The notes: generated by a model from the sequence alone, not told the origin. Shown: positions 8,127-17,007, counted from the stretch's first letter. The stretch is 49,258 nucleotides of DNA from Clostridia bacterium (GCA_017433405.1 JAFRHH010000081.1:1-49258), one strand, 5' to 3'. Made by a program: numbers and translations.

Positions 8127-8962
8127 GGCTCCCCGTCCTTCCGGATCCCAATCCGGGTACAGGGCACCCGGCCTTCCACCAGGTCCGAAAGATGATGGCG
8201 GGCGTGGCCGATGATGACCGTCGTTCCCCCGCGGACGCAGGACAGGGCGTATTCCAGCTTGGCCCGGGCCCCGCCGGCCCCCTCGCGGCTCGCCCCGACG
8301 CAGGCCTTCTGGAGCTCCCGAACCTTCGCCTCAACCTCTCCGTAGTCGGCGCCGAAGATATCCCGCACCAGGGTCGAGGGATCCCCCGCCCGGTGATAGA
8401 TGCCCTCCGTCGAGGTCATCAGCACCAGCAGCTTCGCCTTCACCAGCCCGGCGATCACCGCCGCCGTCTCGTCGTTATCGACGCATTCGTGAACCTCTTC
8501 CCCCCGGTCCCGGCGGGCCGCCAGCTCCATCTTCCGGTTTTCCTCGTCGGAAACCGGATCGTTATAATTGACGATCGGAATGGTCTTCTGGCGGGCGGCG
8601 CGGATCAGCATCTGGCGGATATGCTCCGCCTTCTCCGGATCGTTGAAATGGGTATGCTCCACCAGGATCTGGCGAATACCGAACTCCGGCGGAATGAACT
8701 GGCGGTAATTCTGCATCAGGATCGCCTGGCCCTGGGCGGCATAGTCCGCCTTATCCTGCTCCGGATCCCCGGAGAGCTCGCAGCCCGTCCGCTTTTTATA
8801 ATCCAGCCGCCCGATCTCCGTGGCGCCGCTGGTGACCCAGATCATCCCGGGCTTCAGCTCAGCCCCGAGGCGGGAAAAAATATTATAGTCAATATCCCGG
8901 TCCTCTTTCCGGATCAGCGCCATGGACCCGATCTTGCCCACCAGATCAAACTGATATTCCAT
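8123..8962 (-). CDS. Glutamate-5-kinase-like amino-acid kinase (no PUA domain)
   Basis: A 279-residue amino-acid-kinase-fold protein. The N-terminal KIGS, the WVTSGATEIGRLDY strand-turn, PIVNYNDPV, the NDETAAVIAGLVKA region and GAGGARAKLEYA correspond segment by segment to ProB, which phosphorylates glutamate in proline synthesis. It lacks the C-terminal PUA domain of many ProB proteins, and no proA is nearby, so another small acid could be the substrate. I start it at ATG 8962 (GAGGG at 8976-8972); a GTG at 9001 would add 13 basic residues. It ends in a GTGA overlap with the serine hydrolase, and shikimate kinase is 46 nt upstream. Function inferred from fold only. Confidence 0.72.
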   Translation of the reverse strand: MEYQFDLVGKIGSMALIRKEDRDIDYNIFSRLGAELKPGMIWVTSGATEIGRLDYKKRTGCELSGDPEQDKADYAAQGQAILMQNYRQFIPPEFGIRQILVEHTHFNDPEKAEHIRQMLIRAARQKTIPIVNYNDPVSDEENRKMELAARRDRGEEVHECVDNDETAAVIAGLVKAKLLVLMTSTEGIYHRAGDPSTLVRDIFGADYGEVEAKVRELQKACVGASREGAGGARAKLEYALSCVRGGTTVIIGHARHHLSDLVEGRVPCTRIGIRKDGEP

Positions 8963-9008
8963 TTTCTTCAGCCCTCTTTTCCTTTTTCGGTCGGTTCTCA
9001 CAGACGGT

Positions 9009-9515
9009 TCAGAACCGCTCCCGAATCAGCCGCGTCAGCGTATAGACCGCCATATGGTAGCCCTGGTTGTTCCGGAGCACCACGTCCGCCAGCTCCCGAT
9101 AAAGCCCGATCCGCTCATGATAAACCCGCTCCACCTCCGCCAGCCCCCCGTCCCGGAGGGTCGGCCGCCGGTCCAGCTTAATATCCCCGAGGATTTCCTC
9201 CAGCGGCCGGTCGATCAGCACGATGGATCCCCAGGAGCGCATGATCTTCCGGTTCTCCAGGTTCATCACCGTTCCTCCGCCGGTGGAGATAATCATCGGC
9301 CGGGCGTAGGTCAGCGCCACCAGCGCCGCGGTTTCAGCCCGACGGAAGGTGTCCTCCCCGTAGCGCTCAAAAAACTCGTTGACGGTACAGCCGGCGCTCT
9401 GGGCGACGACGGCGTCCGTATCCGCGAAAGGATTGCCGGTTTCCTTCGCCGCGCGCTTGCCGAGGCTGCTCTTCCCGCAGCCCTGCATCCCGATCAGAAA
9501 AAGATGCCTGTCCAT
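9009..9515 (-). CDS. aroK: Shikimate kinase
   Basis: A 168-residue P-loop kinase that phosphorylates shikimate at the 3-OH, the fifth step of the chorismate pathway. Diagnostic features: Walker A GMQGCGKSS (residues 9-17), DTD at 32-34 (Mg and substrate), FR at 57-58, the STGGGTV loop (GGG 79-81) and the lid DRRPTL (115-120). Length is standard. Start ATG 9515 with GGGAGG at 9528-9523, 7 nt away. No other aromatic pathway gene is in the window; it is grouped instead with the amino-acid kinase and the hydrolase. Upstream, towards the histidine kinase, lies a degenerate 14-bp tandem repeat instead of an obvious promoter. Confidence 0.93.
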   Translation of the reverse strand: MDRHLFLIGMQGCGKSSLGKRAAKETGNPFADTDAVVAQSAGCTVNEFFERYGEDTFRRAETAALVALTYARPMIISTGGGTVMNLENRKIMRSWGSIVLIDRPLEEILGDIKLDRRPTLRDGGLAEVERVYHERIGLYRELADVVLRNNQGYHMAVYTLTRLIRERF

Positions 9516-9540
9516 CCTTTCGCCTCCCTTCCTTTGTCCG

Positions 9541-9638
9541 CCTGCCTACGGTTACCTGCCTATGGTTCCCTACCTACAGTTACCTGCCTATGGTTTCCTG
9601 CCTACTGTTTTCTGCCTACTATTTTCTGCCTTCATCTA
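9541..9638. repeat. Seven degenerate 14-bp tandem repeats
   Basis: Seven consecutive units of the type CCTGCCTAYGGTTH (+ strand) with exact 14-bp periodicity, each differing by a few bases. The array fills most of the 154-bp gap between the histidine kinase stop and aroK. The period is not a multiple of 3 and no spacer structure is present, so it is neither coding nor CRISPR. Confidence 0.92.
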
Positions 9639-9669
9639 CCCTGAGCATACCCTATCTCTTCCCCCTTCG

Positions 9670-11124
9670 TCAAGTGTCCGGGAGTTGGGGCCGGCTCTCC
9701 GCCCGCTCCAGGGTAAAGCGGAAGGCCGCGCCCCTGTCCGTATCCAGCAGCACGATCTGGCGGCCGTGAAGCTCCATGATCCGCCGGCAGATGCTCAGCC
9801 CCAGGCCGGTTCCCTTGCCGGAGGTTCGGGCTCGGTCCGCCGTAAAGAACCGCTCGAAGACCCGCTCCCGATCCTCCGGCGCCACGCCGGGCCCGCTGTC
9901 CCGGACGGTGACCTCCACCTCTCCGCCCCGCACGGCGGATTCCAGCCGGATCTCACCGCCCTCCGGCGTAAACCGCAGCGCGTTGTCCAGCAGGTTGATC
10001 ACCACCTGCTCGATCCGGTCGCTGTCCGCCCGGACCGGGCAGGGATCCGTTTCGCACTCGCAGGCGATGTCGATCCGCTTCTCCTCGATTTCGTTCATCC
10101 GGCGGATCACCGCCCGGCGAAGCATCTCATTGATATCAAAGACGGTAAAGTCCGGCTTCGCGTCCTCCCGGTCCATCCGGGAAAGCGTCAGAAGATCCGT
10201 CACCAGGCCGCTTACCCGCTTGCTTTCCTCCGCGATCAGCCGGAGGGTGCTCTCCCGGTCCTCCTCCGGAATCACCCCGTCCGCCAGTCCCTCGGCGAAG
10301 CCCCGGATGCTGGTAATCGGCGTACGGAGCTCATGGGAGACATTGGCGACGAACTCCCTTCGGCCTTCCTCCACCCCCTGCAGCTTCGACGCCATGGCGT
10401 TAAAGGTCCGGGCCATTTCCCGCAGCTCCGGCGCGCCCCGGTTTTCCTCCACCCGGACGGTGAAATCTCCCCCCGCGACCGCCCCCGCCGCCGTCGTCAG
10501 CCGCCCCAGGGGCCGCAGGGCGGAGCGGAGAAAGAGGAACACCGCCACGCCGGAGAGCAGGATCATGGCCGCCGCCACCGCGATAATCGACCCGAGGGTC
10601 TCGGAGAGGCCGGACTCAATCCGCTGGGCCCGGGTCTGGATAAAGACCGCCCCGGTCACCGTGTCGTTCTGAATAAAGGGCACCCCCACCGTGAAGGTCG
10701 GCGCGTCCCCCGCGCTGGATCGCAGGCGGATCGTTTCCCCGCTCAGGATCCGAACCAGGGCCTGGCTGATCTCCTCGCCGCTCAGGCTGTAGACGAAGTC
10801 CGGATCCTCGTCGTAGGCGGTCCGGAGGTTGTCCATCACGTTGCCCCGCCGATCCACCACCGCGATATAGGCGCCGAACTCGTCGTTGACCCGGGTCGCC
10901 TTCTCCGCCAGATAGGCCCGGGTCGGATTGCCGTAAAAATAGCTCTCAAAGCCGGTGCTGTTCAGGTTCGCCGCCAGATAGGCGATGTCCCGGGCCTGGG
11001 CCGTCAGCGCCTCCAGCCGGGCGTCGATCTGCCGGCTCCGCAGCGTGACCCACCACACCGCCGACAGCGCCGCCGTCGTCAGCAAAATGGCGATCATCAC
11101 CACCGCCATAATCCGTGTAAACAT
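9670..11124 (-). CDS. Sensor histidine kinase, HAMP type
   Basis: A 484-residue membrane histidine kinase. Order: TM1 (about 5-28), an extracytoplasmic sensor region (about 30-177), TM2 (about 178-200), HAMP (about 200-252), HisKA with FVANVSHELRTP (phospho-acceptor H264), then the ATPase domain with the N box (NLLDNALRF), G1 (DSGPGV) and G2 (GTGLGLSI). It resembles the WalK/PhoR/ResE branch, but there is no PAS domain, so its signal is not predictable. Start ATG 11124, 14 nt after the response-regulator stop, so the two are co-expressed partners. Downstream is only the tandem repeat array. Confidence 0.95.
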   Translation of the reverse strand: MFTRIMAVVMIAILLTTAALSAVWWVTLRSRQIDARLEALTAQARDIAYLAANLNSTGFESYFYGNPTRAYLAEKATRVNDEFGAYIAVVDRRGNVMDNLRTAYDEDPDFVYSLSGEEISQALVRILSGETIRLRSSAGDAPTFTVGVPFIQNDTVTGAVFIQTRAQRIESGLSETLGSIIAVAAAMILLSGVAVFLFLRSALRPLGRLTTAAGAVAGGDFTVRVEENRGAPELREMARTFNAMASKLQGVEEGRREFVANVSHELRTPITSIRGFAEGLADGVIPEEDRESTLRLIAEESKRVSGLVTDLLTLSRMDREDAKPDFTVFDINEMLRRAVIRRMNEIEEKRIDIACECETDPCPVRADSDRIEQVVINLLDNALRFTPEGGEIRLESAVRGGEVEVTVRDSGPGVAPEDRERVFERFFTADRARTSGKGTGLGLSICRRIMELHGRQIVLLDTDRGAAFRFTLERAESRPQLPDT

Positions 11125-11138
11125 GCCTGCTCCCTCTT

Positions 11139-11834
11139 TCAGCGGGCGACCGCGAACTTGTATCCCACGCCCCGCACCGTTTCGATGCTCCAGCCGTAGC
11201 GCCCGCTGCCTTGCAGCTTTTCCCGCACCCGCTTGATATGCACGTCCACCGTGCGGCTGTCGCCGAAGAAATCAAAGCCCCAGACCTTTTCCAGGAGCTG
11301 CTCCCGGGTAAAGACCTGATTCGGATGGGACGCCAGAAAATACAGCACCTCCAGCTCCTTGGGGGGCATCTCCACCCGGTTTCCCTCATACCGGGCCTCG
11401 TATTCCGAAATGCTGACCGTCAGGCCCGGAAAGGCCAGGCTTCCGCCGGTCTCCTCCTCGCCGGACTGGGTCCGCCGCAGCACCGCCCGGACCCGGGCGA
11501 TCATTTCCTTTCCGTCGAAGGGCTTGACAATATAGTCGTCCGCCCCCAGCTCCAGGCACAGCACCTTGTCAAAGGTTTCGCCCCGGGCGGTGACCATGAT
11601 CACCGGGATATTTCCGGTTTTCCGGATCGCCTTCAGCACCTGGTAGCCGTCCTGCCCCGGCAGCATCACGTCCAGCAGCACCAGATCCGGCGGCAGCCGG
11701 TGAAACTCCTCCACCGCGGTATCGCCCCGCTCCGCCTCCCGAACCGTAAAACCGTCCTTCTCCAGATACAGGCGCATCAGGCGCCGTATATTCGGGTCAT
11801 CGTCCACCACCAGGACATCGGGATGTTCCTTCAC
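11139..11834 (-). CDS. OmpR-family response regulator
   Basis: A 231-residue two-domain regulator. The receiver domain has the acidic DDD pocket at 11-13, phospho-acceptor D55 (LVLLDVMLPG), a conserved Thr/Ser (VTARGE) and Lys (YIVKPFDGKEM). The C-terminal winged helix carries the recognition pattern of OmpR/PhoB proteins (TREQLLEKVWGFDFFGDSRTV, VHIKRVREKL). It should bind DNA when phosphorylated by the kinase encoded 14 nt downstream. Start GTG 11834 with a GGAGAGG SD. It lies 19 nt after the mutS2 stop, making it part of the U32-mutS2 transcript unless a promoter is hidden in mutS2. Confidence 0.95.
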   Translation of the reverse strand: MKEHPDVLVVDDDPNIRRLMRLYLEKDGFTVREAERGDTAVEEFHRLPPDLVLLDVMLPGQDGYQVLKAIRKTGNIPVIMVTARGETFDKVLCLELGADDYIVKPFDGKEMIARVRAVLRRTQSGEEETGGSLAFPGLTVSISEYEARYEGNRVEMPPKELEVLYFLASHPNQVFTREQLLEKVWGFDFFGDSRTVDVHIKRVREKLQGSGRYGWSIETVRGVGYKFAVAR

Positions 11835-11853
11835 GCGTACCTCTCCTTTCCGG

Positions 11854-14238
11854 CTACTTCAGCGTCACGACGGTCACCCCGTCCTCCCCCTCGCCGTAGA
11901 GCCCCCGGCGAAAGCTCTTCACATGCCGGTTCTTTCTCAGATCCTGCTGGATGCCGGCCCGCAGAACGCCGGTTCCCTTGCCGTGGATGACGTAAACCTC
12001 GTTCAGCCCCGCCAGCACCGCCTCGTCCAGATACCGCTCCACCGCGGCGAGGGCTTCCTCCAGCATCATGCCCCGCACGTCGCACTCCGGGGAAACCGTC
12101 CGGCTCAGCATGCCGGTTTTCGCCCGCACGGTGACCTTTTCCGGCGGCGGCGCCTCCTTTTTGATCCGAAGCTGGGACAGCTTCGCCTGGAGCTTCATGC
12201 CGCCCGCCTGGAGCTGCACCTCGCCCCGGCTGTCCGGGGGCGCGAGCACCGTGCCCTCCGCGCCCAGGGTCAGGATCAGCACCCGGTCCCCCGGCCGGAC
12301 GGTCTTCGGGGGCTCCGAGCTCTCCCCGGCGTCGGTTTTCAGCCCCTCGGACAGGCTGTCGATGTCCCGATCCAGCTTCCGCCGGAGCTCCGCGGCGCCG
12401 CCGGCCTCCTGGGCGTTCTTCCGCATTTTCTTCAGATCCGCCAGGATGCTCTCGCTCTCCTGCCGGGCCTGAGTCAGAATCCGCTTCGCGTCCTCCCGGG
12501 TCTTCCGCAGGGTCGCCTCCCGCTTCTCCTCCATTTCCCGGCGCAGGCGCTCCGCCTCGTCCCGGAGCCGGACGGTTTCCCGGCTCGCCTGCTGGGCGAT
12601 CTCCCGCTCCCGTTCGGCCACCTGGCGGTGGTATTCCGCGTTGGCGATCACGTCCTCGAAGCGCACCGTCTCGGAGGACAGGAGCTTCTTCGCCCCCTCG
12701 ATCAGGTTTTCCGGCAGCCCCAGCCGCCGGCTGATCTCGAAGGCGTTGCTCTTGCCCGGCACCCCGATGGACAGCCGGTAGGTCGGCCGGAGGGTTTCCA
12801 CGTCGAACTCCACCGAGGCGTTCTCCACCCCCTTCGTCGTCAGGGCGAAGGCCTTCAGCTCGCTGTAGTGGGTGGTCGCGACGGTCCGCACCCCGATATG
12901 CAAAAGCCGGGTCAGAATGCTCTGGGCCAGGGCCGCGCCCTCCGTCGGGTCCGTTCCCGCCCCCAGCTCGTCAAAGAGCACCAGATCCCGGGGCGTCACC
13001 TCCCGCATGATGGACACGATATGGGTCATATGGCCGGAGAAGGTGCTCAGGCTCTGCTCGATGCTCTGCTCATCGCCGATATCCGCGAAAACCTGTTCGA
13101 AGAGGGAGAGCTCCGTTCCCGGATCCGCCGGGATCTGCAGCCCCGCCTGGGCCATCAGGGTAAAGAGGCCGACGGTCTTCAGGGTCACCGTCTTTCCGCC
13201 GGTGTTCGGGCCGGTAATCACCAGGGTATTGAACCCAGGCAGCTCCTCCGGCCCCTTTTTCGGATCCATGCCCAGCCAGAGGCTGATGGGCACCACCCTT
13301 TCCGGATCGATCAGCGGATGCCGGCCCCGGACGATATGCAGCCAGCCCCGGCTGTTCATCTTCGGGCCGACGCAGTTCCAGCGGCGGCTGAGCAGCCCCC
13401 GGGCGAAGATGAAATCCAGCTCCGCCAGGGTTTCCGCCGCCTCCCCGATGGCGTCGGCCCAGGGCGCCACCTCCGCCGACAGCGCCGCGAGAATCCGGGC
13501 GATCTCCCGCTGCTCCTTCAGCTCCCATTCCTTCAGCTCGTTGCCCATCTCCACCGCGGCCATGGGCTCGATAAACAGCGTCGCCCCGGAGGCGGACTGG
13601 TCGTGCACCAGGCCGGGAACGCTCGCCCGGTATTCCGCCCGCACCGGCAGCACATAGCGGTTTCCCCGCACCGTCACGATGGCGTCCTGCAGCACGCCGC
13701 GCATATTCGGGGAATGAATCATCTGGTTCAGCTTTTCCCGGATCCGGTCCTGGGCCCCCCGCAGATGGCGCCGGATGTTCGCCAGCTCGGAGGAGGCCCG
13801 GTCGGCGATCTCCTCCTCCGTCAGAATCGCGTCGGTAATATCCTTTTCCAGGGGCCGGGAGGTATAGAGCCCCTCGGCCCGGGCCCGCAGAAGGGGCGTA
13901 TTCTCCCGGTCGGTGACCAGCGCGTCCCTGGCGCCCCGGGCCGCCCGCAGCACCGCCGCCACGTTCAGCAGCATGCCGGGGCTCAGGCTGCCGCCGCGGC
14001 TGCACAGCGCAAGCGCCTCCCGCACGTCCGGAAAAGAGGTCAGGGGATGCCCCCCCACGTACTGCAGGATGACCGCCGCCTCCTCCGTCTCCGCCTGGGC
14101 CGCCTCCACCTCCGGGAGGCTTTCCAAGGGCGTCAGGCGCCGGCATTTTTCCGCCCCCGCCGCCGTCAGAGCGCCCTCCGCCAGCAGCTCCCGGATCCGC
14201 GTAAATTCCAGCACCCGCAGGGTTCTCTCCGGCATCAT
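11854..14238 (-). CDS. mutS2: MutS2 (Smr-domain endonuclease/ribosome rescue ATPase)
   Basis: A 794-residue MutS2. It has the N-terminal core domains without a mismatch-binding domain, an ABC ATPase (Walker A TGPNTGGKT, LVLFDELGAGTDPTEGAA, then the STHYSEL switch seen here as TTHYSELK), a long coiled coil (about 515-630) and a C-terminal Smr domain (CDVRGMMLEEAL, HGKGTGVLR). MutS2 suppresses homologous recombination and, in Bacillus, recognises collided ribosomes. Length matches the family (about 785). Starts at the first of two adjacent ATGs (14238); the SD is a GGAGGG about 11 nt upstream. It lies 58 nt after the U32 gene; that gap contains a 17-bp repeat shared with the serS leader. Confidence 0.95.
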   Translation of the reverse strand: MMPERTLRVLEFTRIRELLAEGALTAAGAEKCRRLTPLESLPEVEAAQAETEEAAVILQYVGGHPLTSFPDVREALALCSRGGSLSPGMLLNVAAVLRAARGARDALVTDRENTPLLRARAEGLYTSRPLEKDITDAILTEEEIADRASSELANIRRHLRGAQDRIREKLNQMIHSPNMRGVLQDAIVTVRGNRYVLPVRAEYRASVPGLVHDQSASGATLFIEPMAAVEMGNELKEWELKEQREIARILAALSAEVAPWADAIGEAAETLAELDFIFARGLLSRRWNCVGPKMNSRGWLHIVRGRHPLIDPERVVPISLWLGMDPKKGPEELPGFNTLVITGPNTGGKTVTLKTVGLFTLMAQAGLQIPADPGTELSLFEQVFADIGDEQSIEQSLSTFSGHMTHIVSIMREVTPRDLVLFDELGAGTDPTEGAALAQSILTRLLHIGVRTVATTHYSELKAFALTTKGVENASVEFDVETLRPTYRLSIGVPGKSNAFEISRRLGLPENLIEGAKKLLSSETVRFEDVIANAEYHRQVAEREREIAQQASRETVRLRDEAERLRREMEEKREATLRKTREDAKRILTQARQESESILADLKKMRKNAQEAGGAAELRRKLDRDIDSLSEGLKTDAGESSEPPKTVRPGDRVLILTLGAEGTVLAPPDSRGEVQLQAGGMKLQAKLSQLRIKKEAPPPEKVTVRAKTGMLSRTVSPECDVRGMMLEEALAAVERYLDEAVLAGLNEVYVIHGKGTGVLRAGIQQDLRKNRHVKSFRRGLYGEGEDGVTVVTLK

Positions 14239-14262
14239 GGCTGTGTTTCCCTCCTCCGTTCC

Positions 14263-14279
14263 CGGACAAAATCTGTCTC
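14263..14279. repeat. 17-bp dispersed repeat, copy upstream of mutS2
   Basis: CGGACAAAATCTGTCTC, identical to 32567-32583 in the jag-serS gap. In mRNA sense both read GAGACAGATTTTGTCCG and sit upstream of a minus-strand start codon. Confidence 0.8.
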
Positions 14280-14296
14280 CTCCGCTCTTCCGGGCC

Positions 14297-16606
14297 TTAC
14301 TCGACCGGCCGCTGCCAGTGGCCCGCCGTCGCCTCCATGCCGGTTTTCCGGGAGGCGGCCGCCGCCGCGAAAACCCGCTCCGCCTCCTCCCGGCTCTCCG
14401 TCGACAGCACCACCGCAGGGAAAAAACCCCCGGCCCGATCGGTCCACTCCGTCGGCCGCTCGTTCATCAGCCGGACCAGGCAGCCCTCCGGCAGCCGCTG
14501 CCGCAGCAGCGGATAGGCGTAGCCCCGGGGATCCCGCAGCAGGGAGCCGCGAAGCGCCTCCGGGGCCCCGCGGTCGCATAAGTCGCAGTCCCGGTGGCCC
14601 TGCCGCAGCCCCAGCGCCGTCCGCGCCGGGCAGTGATGCAGGAGCATCAGCTGGGTCCGGCCCCAGATTTTGACCGCGATGGGCGCCCCGCCCGCTGTCA
14701 GGGTCTTCAGCTCCGCCCCCGTCAGCTCCTCCGAGGCGGTTACGAATTCGCAGCCCTCCTCCAGGAGCAGAGCCGCCGCCTGGCGGTTCATAACCGGAAG
14801 GCCGGGCCCCGCGGCAAAGGGCAGGGGCCAGTCCCTGCCCAGCTGGCCGACGCTGCCCAGCACGACCCCGCCCAGCTTTCCCCGGGCGGCGGCGCACAGG
14901 CCAAGGAGCGCCTCCAGGGTCGCCTCCTCGCAGACCGCCGGCAGCTGCAGCCAGTCCCCCGGCGCCATCTCCTCCAGCAGCCGGGCCAGGGCCTCCGCCC
15001 GGAAATCCTCCGGATCCCGGATCACCCGCCAGCCCGCCGCCCGGGCGGCCTCCGCCTGTTCCCCCGTCCGAACCCAGGCCAGGGGCGGCAGGGGGCGGGC
15101 TGGAAGCTCCGCCGGGGGAAAGGGCCCCGCCGGCCCCCGCCGCGCCGGCTCAAAGGCGCGGATCCGCTCCTCCGCCAGGCGGGAAAGCGCCTCCCGCCGC
15201 AGGGCGTTGACCTCCCCGACCGGCACGAAGGCCCCCGCCGTTTCCGCCCGGACCTCTCCGGGAATAAAGACCGTATCCCCGGTCTTTTTCAGGGCCCGGG
15301 CCAGCGACGCCTCCGACGCGGGGCTCGTCCGGGCCGGGCTGAGCATCGCTCCGGTCACCCTCACCCAGCTGATTCCGTCCGAGGCCTCCAGCTCCAGGGG
15401 CCGGCCGGGAAAGGCCGCAAGGTTCAGGGAAACCGGCACCCGCCTCCCGGGCAGGGCCATGGCCTCCCGCAGCTGCTTCCCGTCCGTCAGCCGCCGGACG
15501 GGATCCCCCGGGGCCGCGTGGGTTCCCTCCCGCAGCCGCAGGGTCACCGTTTCCCCGGGAAGGGCATCCTTCCCGGCGTAGATCATCTCCGCCCGTTTCT
15601 CCCCGCGGCCGACGGCCACCGCGTCCCCGTCGAGCAGCGCCTCCGTCAGCCGCACCCGGGCCAGCCGGCCGGAGACGTTTTCGACCTTTCCCAGGGAAAG
15701 CCCCAGGTGGCCGGAGGCCGCCAGATCGATCACCGCCGCGTCCTCGCTGCCCAAGGCGTAGCCCTTCATGAAATCCCCCCGGCTGAAGATCTGGCGGAGC
15801 GCCTTCCGCACCTCCCCGTCCGCCTCCGGCGGCCGGCCGGTTTCCAGCGCGTCCAGGCCCCGGCGGTAGGCCCCCGTCGTGACCGCCACGTATTCCGGGC
15901 GCTTGAGTCGGCCCTCCAGCTTGACCGAGGTGACCCCGGCCTCCTCCAGCAGGCGCAGATCCTCCAGCAGGCACAGATCCCGGGGGCTGAGCCAGGCACC
16001 CTCCGCCCCCCGGTATTCATACCGCTTCCGGCAGGGCTGGGCGCAGCGGCCCCTGTTCCCGCTCCGCTGACCCACCATGGAGGAAAAAAGGCACTGGCCG
16101 CTGACGGAAACGCACTGGGCCCCGTGGCCGAACACCTCGATTTCCGCCCCGGCCCCTTCGCAGCGGCGGATCTCCTCCAGGGAGCATTCCCGGGCCAGCA
16201 CCACCCGGCGGATTCCCCGCCGGGCGCACCAGCGGACCCCCGTCCGGTTGTGGATCGTCATCTGGGTGCTGGCGTGCACCGTCAGATCCGGCGCCAGGCT
16301 CCGGCACAGCCGGAGAACCCCCAGATCCTGCACCAGGACGGCGTCCGCCCGGAGCTCCCGGAGCAGAAGCAGCACCCGGGCCACCTCCTCCAGCTCCCCG
16401 TCCTTGACCAGGGTGTTCACCGTCACATGCACCCGCATATGGCGCAGATGGGCAAAGCGGATCGCCTCCGCCAGCTCCTCCCGGTTAAAATTTCCCGCGC
16501 CCGCCCGGGCGCTGAAGGCGGAATAGCCCAGATAAACCGCGTCGGCTCCGGCGGCATCCGCCCGCTCCAGCGCCTCCCGGTTTCCCGCCGGGGCCAGGTT
16601 TTCCAT
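14297..16606 (-). CDS. U32-family peptidase/RNA hydroxylation protein with DUF3656-like C-terminus
   Basis: A 769-residue U32 protein. The N-terminal TIM-barrel-like domain starts at LAPAGNREALERADAAGADAVYLG; the signature E[IV]FGHGAQC then GQCLFSS...GNRGRCAQPCRKRY is clear, with the cysteines thought to hold an Fe-S cluster. Large U32 proteins of this layout (E. coli RlhA) hydroxylate 23S rRNA C2501; TrhP relatives modify tRNA U34. The extra 350 residues fit the DUF3656/C-terminal architecture of RlhA. So an RNA hydroxylation role is more likely than proteolysis, though I infer it. ATG 16606 lies 2 nt after the zapA stop, so translation is coupled to zapA. Confidence 0.88.
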   Translation of the reverse strand: MENLAPAGNREALERADAAGADAVYLGYSAFSARAGAGNFNREELAEAIRFAHLRHMRVHVTVNTLVKDGELEEVARVLLLLRELRADAVLVQDLGVLRLCRSLAPDLTVHASTQMTIHNRTGVRWCARRGIRRVVLARECSLEEIRRCEGAGAEIEVFGHGAQCVSVSGQCLFSSMVGQRSGNRGRCAQPCRKRYEYRGAEGAWLSPRDLCLLEDLRLLEEAGVTSVKLEGRLKRPEYVAVTTGAYRRGLDALETGRPPEADGEVRKALRQIFSRGDFMKGYALGSEDAAVIDLAASGHLGLSLGKVENVSGRLARVRLTEALLDGDAVAVGRGEKRAEMIYAGKDALPGETVTLRLREGTHAAPGDPVRRLTDGKQLREAMALPGRRVPVSLNLAAFPGRPLELEASDGISWVRVTGAMLSPARTSPASEASLARALKKTGDTVFIPGEVRAETAGAFVPVGEVNALRREALSRLAEERIRAFEPARRGPAGPFPPAELPARPLPPLAWVRTGEQAEAARAAGWRVIRDPEDFRAEALARLLEEMAPGDWLQLPAVCEEATLEALLGLCAAARGKLGGVVLGSVGQLGRDWPLPFAAGPGLPVMNRQAAALLLEEGCEFVTASEELTGAELKTLTAGGAPIAVKIWGRTQLMLLHHCPARTALGLRQGHRDCDLCDRGAPEALRGSLLRDPRGYAYPLLRQRLPEGCLVRLMNERPTEWTDRAGGFFPAVVLSTESREEAERVFAAAAASRKTGMEATAGHWQRPVE

Positions 16607-16608
16607 GC

Positions 16609-16938
16609 TCAGCCCTCCGCCTTTCCGTCCGGCATCCCATCCACCGGAAGCCTTCGTTCATGCCGCTCCTCGGTAAACGGCGGTTCCCGTCTGCCGTTCC
16701 GGGCCTCCATCTGCAGCCGGAGGGTCCGGTTTTCGTCCTGGGCCTTTAAAAGCTCGTCCGCCAGCTGGAAGCAGGTCAGCACCGCCCCCTGGGCGGAAGG
16801 CAGATTCGTCACCGCGGCGGTCTCCCTGAGCTTCCGGTCCACATAGGCGGCCACCCGCCGGACGTAATCCGGCGGATCCGACGAGGTCAGGGTATAGTTC
16901 TTTCCGCCCACCAGCACGGTCAGGGTCTGCTTCTCCAT
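16609..16938 (-). CDS. zapA: Cell-division protein ZapA
   Basis: A 109-residue ZapA-like protein, which bundles FtsZ protofilaments at the division septum. Visible are the N-terminal beta domain (TVLVGGKNYTL, SSDPPDYVRRVAAYVDRKL) and the C-terminal coiled coil (AVLTCFQLADELLKAQDENRTLRLQME), followed by a charged disordered tail. Start ATG 16938 with GAGGAGG upstream. It sits just downstream of the cyclophilin terminator and 2 nt before the U32 gene; the zapA-U32-mutS2 order is common in Firmicutes. No promoter is evident between the terminator and the start codon. Confidence 0.9.
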   Translation of the reverse strand: MEKQTLTVLVGGKNYTLTSSDPPDYVRRVAAYVDRKLRETAAVTNLPSAQGAVLTCFQLADELLKAQDENRTLRLQMEARNGRREPPFTEERHERRLPVDGMPDGKAEG

Positions 16939-16959
16939 CCGCGATCGCTCCTCCTCTCA

Positions 16960-17007
16960 GACGAAAAACAGCGCAGAAGGCTCTCTCTTCCGCGCTGTCT
17001 TTCGTCA
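16960..17007 (-). terminator. Terminator after the cyclophilin gene
   Basis: On the minus strand, an imperfect stem ACAGCGCGGAAG/CTTCTGCGCTGT is followed by TTTTTC. The outer GACGAA/TTCGTC arms extend it, and it overlaps the cyclophilin stop codon at 17005-17007. Confidence 0.85.

Noticed and set aside
9541-9638. Possible CRISPR array
   Set aside because: Units are 14 bp, contiguous and degenerate, without spacers; no cas genes.
11923-14673. Open frame of 916 codons on the plus strand
   Set aside because: Antisense shadow of mutS2 and the end of the U32 gene; same low-complexity composition, no motif.
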